A stretch of DNA of 6,409 bases from NCBI GenBank assembly GCA_014379275.1, contig JACMMA010000143.1, positions 1-6,409 on the forward strand, in the 5' to 3' direction. Under the pieces are notes generated by a model. That model saw only the letters and a list, made by a program, of their open reading frames with translations, searched no databases and was not told the DNA's origin. Source of the stretch: Armatimonadota bacterium (GTDB lineage Bacteria > Armatimonadota > Armatimonadia > Armatimonadales > Armatimonadaceae). The position numbers and the translations under genes were made by a program. The stretch's first letter is position 1; the number at the start of each line of letters is the position of its first letter. This document shows positions 4,608 to 6,409 of the stretch, piece by piece.

Positions 4608-6185
4608 CTATCCGGCAGACTCTTCCGACGCCGCCTCGGCAGCTATTTCCGCTTCGGCAGCTACTTCCGCCACGCCCGCTTTTTTACCGCGTCGCTTGGG
4701 AGCCGACGCTTCCAGGGCGAGCGGCTCTGCGGCGGTCGCTAGCTCTATTCCTTCGCCCTCCACCGCTTCCACGGCGGCTTCCCCGGCTTGGGCGACGGAA
4801 AGACCCGCGGCGGCGGCGGCGTTCTCTTGGTCGGCTTTCGCTTCGGCTTCTTCCTCGGCTTCCAGGGCCTCGGCTTCCTCGCTCGTCAGCGTACGCTCGG
4901 TGACGTTCGACACGTCCTTGAGATGGCTCAGAATTTTGCGGGTCAGGGCTTGATCCTTGATCTGCGTCATCTGCTCGTTCTTTTCCAGGAGCGCGCGCAT
5001 GGCGGCCACCGACGTCTTGCGGCGTTCGGCTTCGTCAGCGATGCGGGCGTCCACGTCGGCGTCCTCAACCGTGATTCCTTCGGCACGAGCTACCTCGGCC
5101 AGAACCAGCGAGTTCCGGATGCGCTGTGCGGCGGCGAGGGCCATCTCCTGCCCGACCTGATCGCGCGTCTTACCGGTCTGTTGCAGGTACTGGTCCACGG
5201 TCAGGTTCGATTTTTTGATCTGCTCGTCGAGTTGCTGGGCGTCTACCTGCATCTCGGCGCGGAGCAACACCTCGGGGAAGTTGATCTGCGAGTTTCGCGC
5301 GATGGCACCGACGAGGCGGAACTCCAATTCGCTGTCCGCCATCTGCTCAGCGGCTTTGTCGAGGGCTTCGGAAAGGGCGACCTTCAGTTCCTCCGGCGTT
5401 TTCGCGGTCGGGTGAACCTTGGTGACAAACTCCTCGTTCATTTCGGGGAGTTTCTTTTCGCGCAGTTCCTTGATCGTCACGGTGAACGTTGCCCGCTTGC
5501 CGCGCATCGATTCGTCCGCGAAATCCTCGGGGTATAGAGCGTCAATCGTCTTCGTTTCGCCGACGGCCATTTCCACCAGCCCGTTGTCGAAATCGGCGAT
5601 ATTTTTGCCGATCTCGATCACGGTAGTGCGGGGGACAGCCATTTCCGGTGATTCCTGACCCTCGATGAATGCCATCAGGTCGGCGAGCGCGACATCGCCG
5701 GTCTGTGCGCCACGGTCGGCGACTTCGGGGTATTCGGCGTAACGGGCGCGCAGTTCTTCGATCTGATCGTCCACGTCTTTATCCGAGACGATCAGGCGGC
5801 GCTTTTCCAGGTCGAGCGACTTGTATGGTCCCAGGGTGACGACCGGGCGCAGGGGGACGTATGCCTTGAAGACGAACGGGCCTTCGGGTTCCATGGAGAT
5901 AAACTCCAGCTCCGCTTGCGCGAAGGGCTCTACGCCCGATTCAGTCACGGCTTGTTTGTAAGAGGGTTCGGAAAGTTGCTCGGCGGCTTCCTGCGCCACC
6001 TTTGCGGGATCGATATAATTGCGCGCCATGGTGAGCGGCACTTTGCCCTTACGGAAGCCGGGGATCTGCACATTTTTTGCGAACTTCGCGTACGCCTTTT
6101 CCTTGGCGACGGAAACGATTTCCGGCTCCACGGTCACGGTTAATGCGATTTTGCAAGGGTTGATTTGCTCGGTAGTCACCTGCAT
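4608..6185 (-). CDS. tig: Trigger factor, with an extended Ala/Glu-rich C-terminal tail
   Basis: This is the ribosome-bound chaperone and prolyl isomerase that meets nascent chains at the exit tunnel. The N-terminal ribosome-binding domain (about 1-110) has the signature GFRKGKVP at 43-50. An FKBP-like isomerase domain occupies about 155-245 (GDVALADLMAFIEGQ, PEDFADESMRGKRATFTVTI). The helical chaperone domain follows to about 430. The protein is 525 aa, against roughly 430-450 for the family. The excess is a low-complexity tail from about 433 to 525, rich in Ala and Glu, with one basic patch KRRGKK at 497-502 and short repeats such as AEVAAE-AEIAAE near the end. The start at the ATG 6185 gives MQVTTEQINP, which aligns with family N-termini; the frame is open upstream to a TTG inside the tRNA terminator. 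No clear RBS is seen. It lies 67 nt downstream of that terminator, so it should have its own promoter, which I could not identify. clpP follows in the same direction. Confidence 0.97.
   Translation of the reverse strand: MQVTTEQINPCKIALTVTVEPEIVSVAKEKAYAKFAKNVQIPGFRKGKVPLTMARNYIDPAKVAQEAAEQLSEPSYKQAVTESGVEPFAQAELEFISMEPEGPFVFKAYVPLRPVVTLGPYKSLDLEKRRLIVSDKDVDDQIEELRARYAEYPEVADRGAQTGDVALADLMAFIEGQESPEMAVPRTTVIEIGKNIADFDNGLVEMAVGETKTIDALYPEDFADESMRGKRATFTVTIKELREKKLPEMNEEFVTKVHPTAKTPEELKVALSEALDKAAEQMADSELEFRLVGAIARNSQINFPEVLLRAEMQVDAQQLDEQIKKSNLTVDQYLQQTGKTRDQVGQEMALAAAQRIRNSLVLAEVARAEGITVEDADVDARIADEAERRKTSVAAMRALLEKNEQMTQIKDQALTRKILSHLKDVSNVTERTLTSEEAEALEAEEEAEAKADQENAAAAAGLSVAQAGEAAVEAVEGEGIELATAAEPLALEASAPKRRGKKAGVAEVAAEAEIAAEAASEESAG
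4636..4671. repeat. 18-bp imperfect tandem repeat inside the tig tail
   Basis: Two adjacent 18-bp units (4636-4653 and 4654-4671) differ at two positions. On the coding strand they encode AEVAAE and AEIAAE. The repeat suggests the Ala/Glu tail grew by in-frame duplication, so its length may vary between relatives. Confidence 0.7.
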
Positions 6186-6252
6186 GATGGGTGAAAAACT
6201 TTCTGCTGCGTTAGATTTTTCGTTCGGGGTGTCGCGGGGTGCGACCGGACAC

Positions 6253-6301
6253 AAAAAAAGGATACCGTAACGCCGTGTGGTGCATGGCGGCCGGTATCCT
6301 T
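6253..6301 (-). terminator. Intrinsic terminator of the tRNA-Gly unit
   Basis: Arms AAGGATACCG (6258-6267) and CGGTATCCTT (6292-6301) pair perfectly over 10 bp. The interior adds a 7-bp stem with one G-U pair (CGCCGTG/CATGGCG around TGGTG). On the minus strand the hairpin is followed by a run of seven T (6259-6253). It starts 14 nt past the tRNA 3' end, so it ends tRNA transcription and insulates tig. Confidence 0.9.
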
Positions 6302-6315
6302 ACATTGTTCTTCAG

Positions 6316-6387
6316 AGCGGGAAACGAGATTCGAACTCGCGACCCCTTCCTTGGCAAGGAAGTGCTCTACCACTGAGCTATTCCCGC
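6316..6387 (-). tRNA. tRNA-Gly(GCC)
   Basis: The 72-nt cloverleaf is complete. The acceptor stem GCGGGAA pairs with TTCCCGC, and the D arm is GCTC-AGTGGTA-GAGC. The anticodon arm is CTTCC-TTGCCAA-GGAAG with anticodon GCC (6355-6353). The T arm is GCGAG-TTCGAAT-CTCGT with one G-U pair. The discriminator base is U, as usual for bacterial tRNA-Gly. No CCA is encoded; the next bases are CTG, so CCA must be added by the nucleotidyltransferase. It reads GGC and GGU codons. Its promoter is not in view: TGTAAT only 3 nt from the mature 5' end is too close to serve as a -10 box. Transcription therefore starts beyond the right edge, perhaps from a multi-tRNA unit. Confidence 0.98.
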
Positions 6388-6409
6388 AGAATTACACCGC
6401 GACCCTACC

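Noticed and set aside
4788..5537. 249-codon plus-strand frame antisense to tig
   Set aside because: It is a shadow of the trigger factor reading frame, and its Gly/Phe/Leu-rich pattern is what the antisense of an Ala/Glu-rich frame gives.
6176..6373. 65-codon minus-strand frame through the tRNA
   Set aside because: Most of it is translated tRNA and terminator sequence, a common spurious call.
1..6409. CRISPR array, insertion sequence, integrase or attachment site
   Set aside because: No regularly spaced repeats and no transposase or integrase motif were found. The tRNA 3' end is not repeated elsewhere in the window.

Overview
The window is a bacterial chromosome segment of moderately high GC, with housekeeping genes and no sign of mobile DNA. 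It holds five protein genes and one tRNA. All are on the minus strand except a large membrane protein at 967-2820. The lineage cannot be fixed from this sequence. The Cx3C form of the primase zinc ribbon and the mix of genes with and without a Shine-Dalgarno sequence hint at a non-model phylum (Chloroflexota/Armatimonadota-like is a guess), and nothing here is decisive.

Layout from left to right. The N-terminal third of DNA primase (dnaG) runs off the left edge. A 293-bp divergent intergenic region (674-966) follows, with a small hairpin and an orphan AGGAGG. A plus-strand GT-C-like polytopic membrane protein of 617 aa comes next. It is convergent with a minus-strand secreted protein of 241 aa that I do not recognise. 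An intergenic region ends in a very long perfect hairpin (27-bp stem) just after the clpP stop. clpP (195 aa, intact Ser-His-Asp triad) has a strong RBS and a TATAAT box. A second long inverted repeat (15-bp arms, 30-nt spacer) separates it from tig. tig encodes trigger factor with an unusual Ala/Glu-rich tail of about 93 residues. At the right edge a tRNA-Gly(GCC) gene is followed by a textbook intrinsic terminator.

Functionally, tRNA-Gly, trigger factor and ClpP belong to protein synthesis, folding and turnover. The tig-clpP order is the widespread conserved one, but clpX, which often follows clpP, is absent here. A hairpin and then the unrelated secreted-protein gene occupy that place. Each minus-strand unit appears to be separated from the next by its own hairpin, so tRNA, tig, clpP and the secreted protein may be largely independent transcription units. 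The membrane protein probably transfers sugars from a lipid carrier at the cell envelope, but its substrate cannot be read from the sequence.

I found no clear undescribed multi-gene system. The most unusual items are the trigger factor tail, the two long inverted repeats around clpP, the G/C homopolymer tracts in the membrane-protein gene, and the unrecognised secreted protein.
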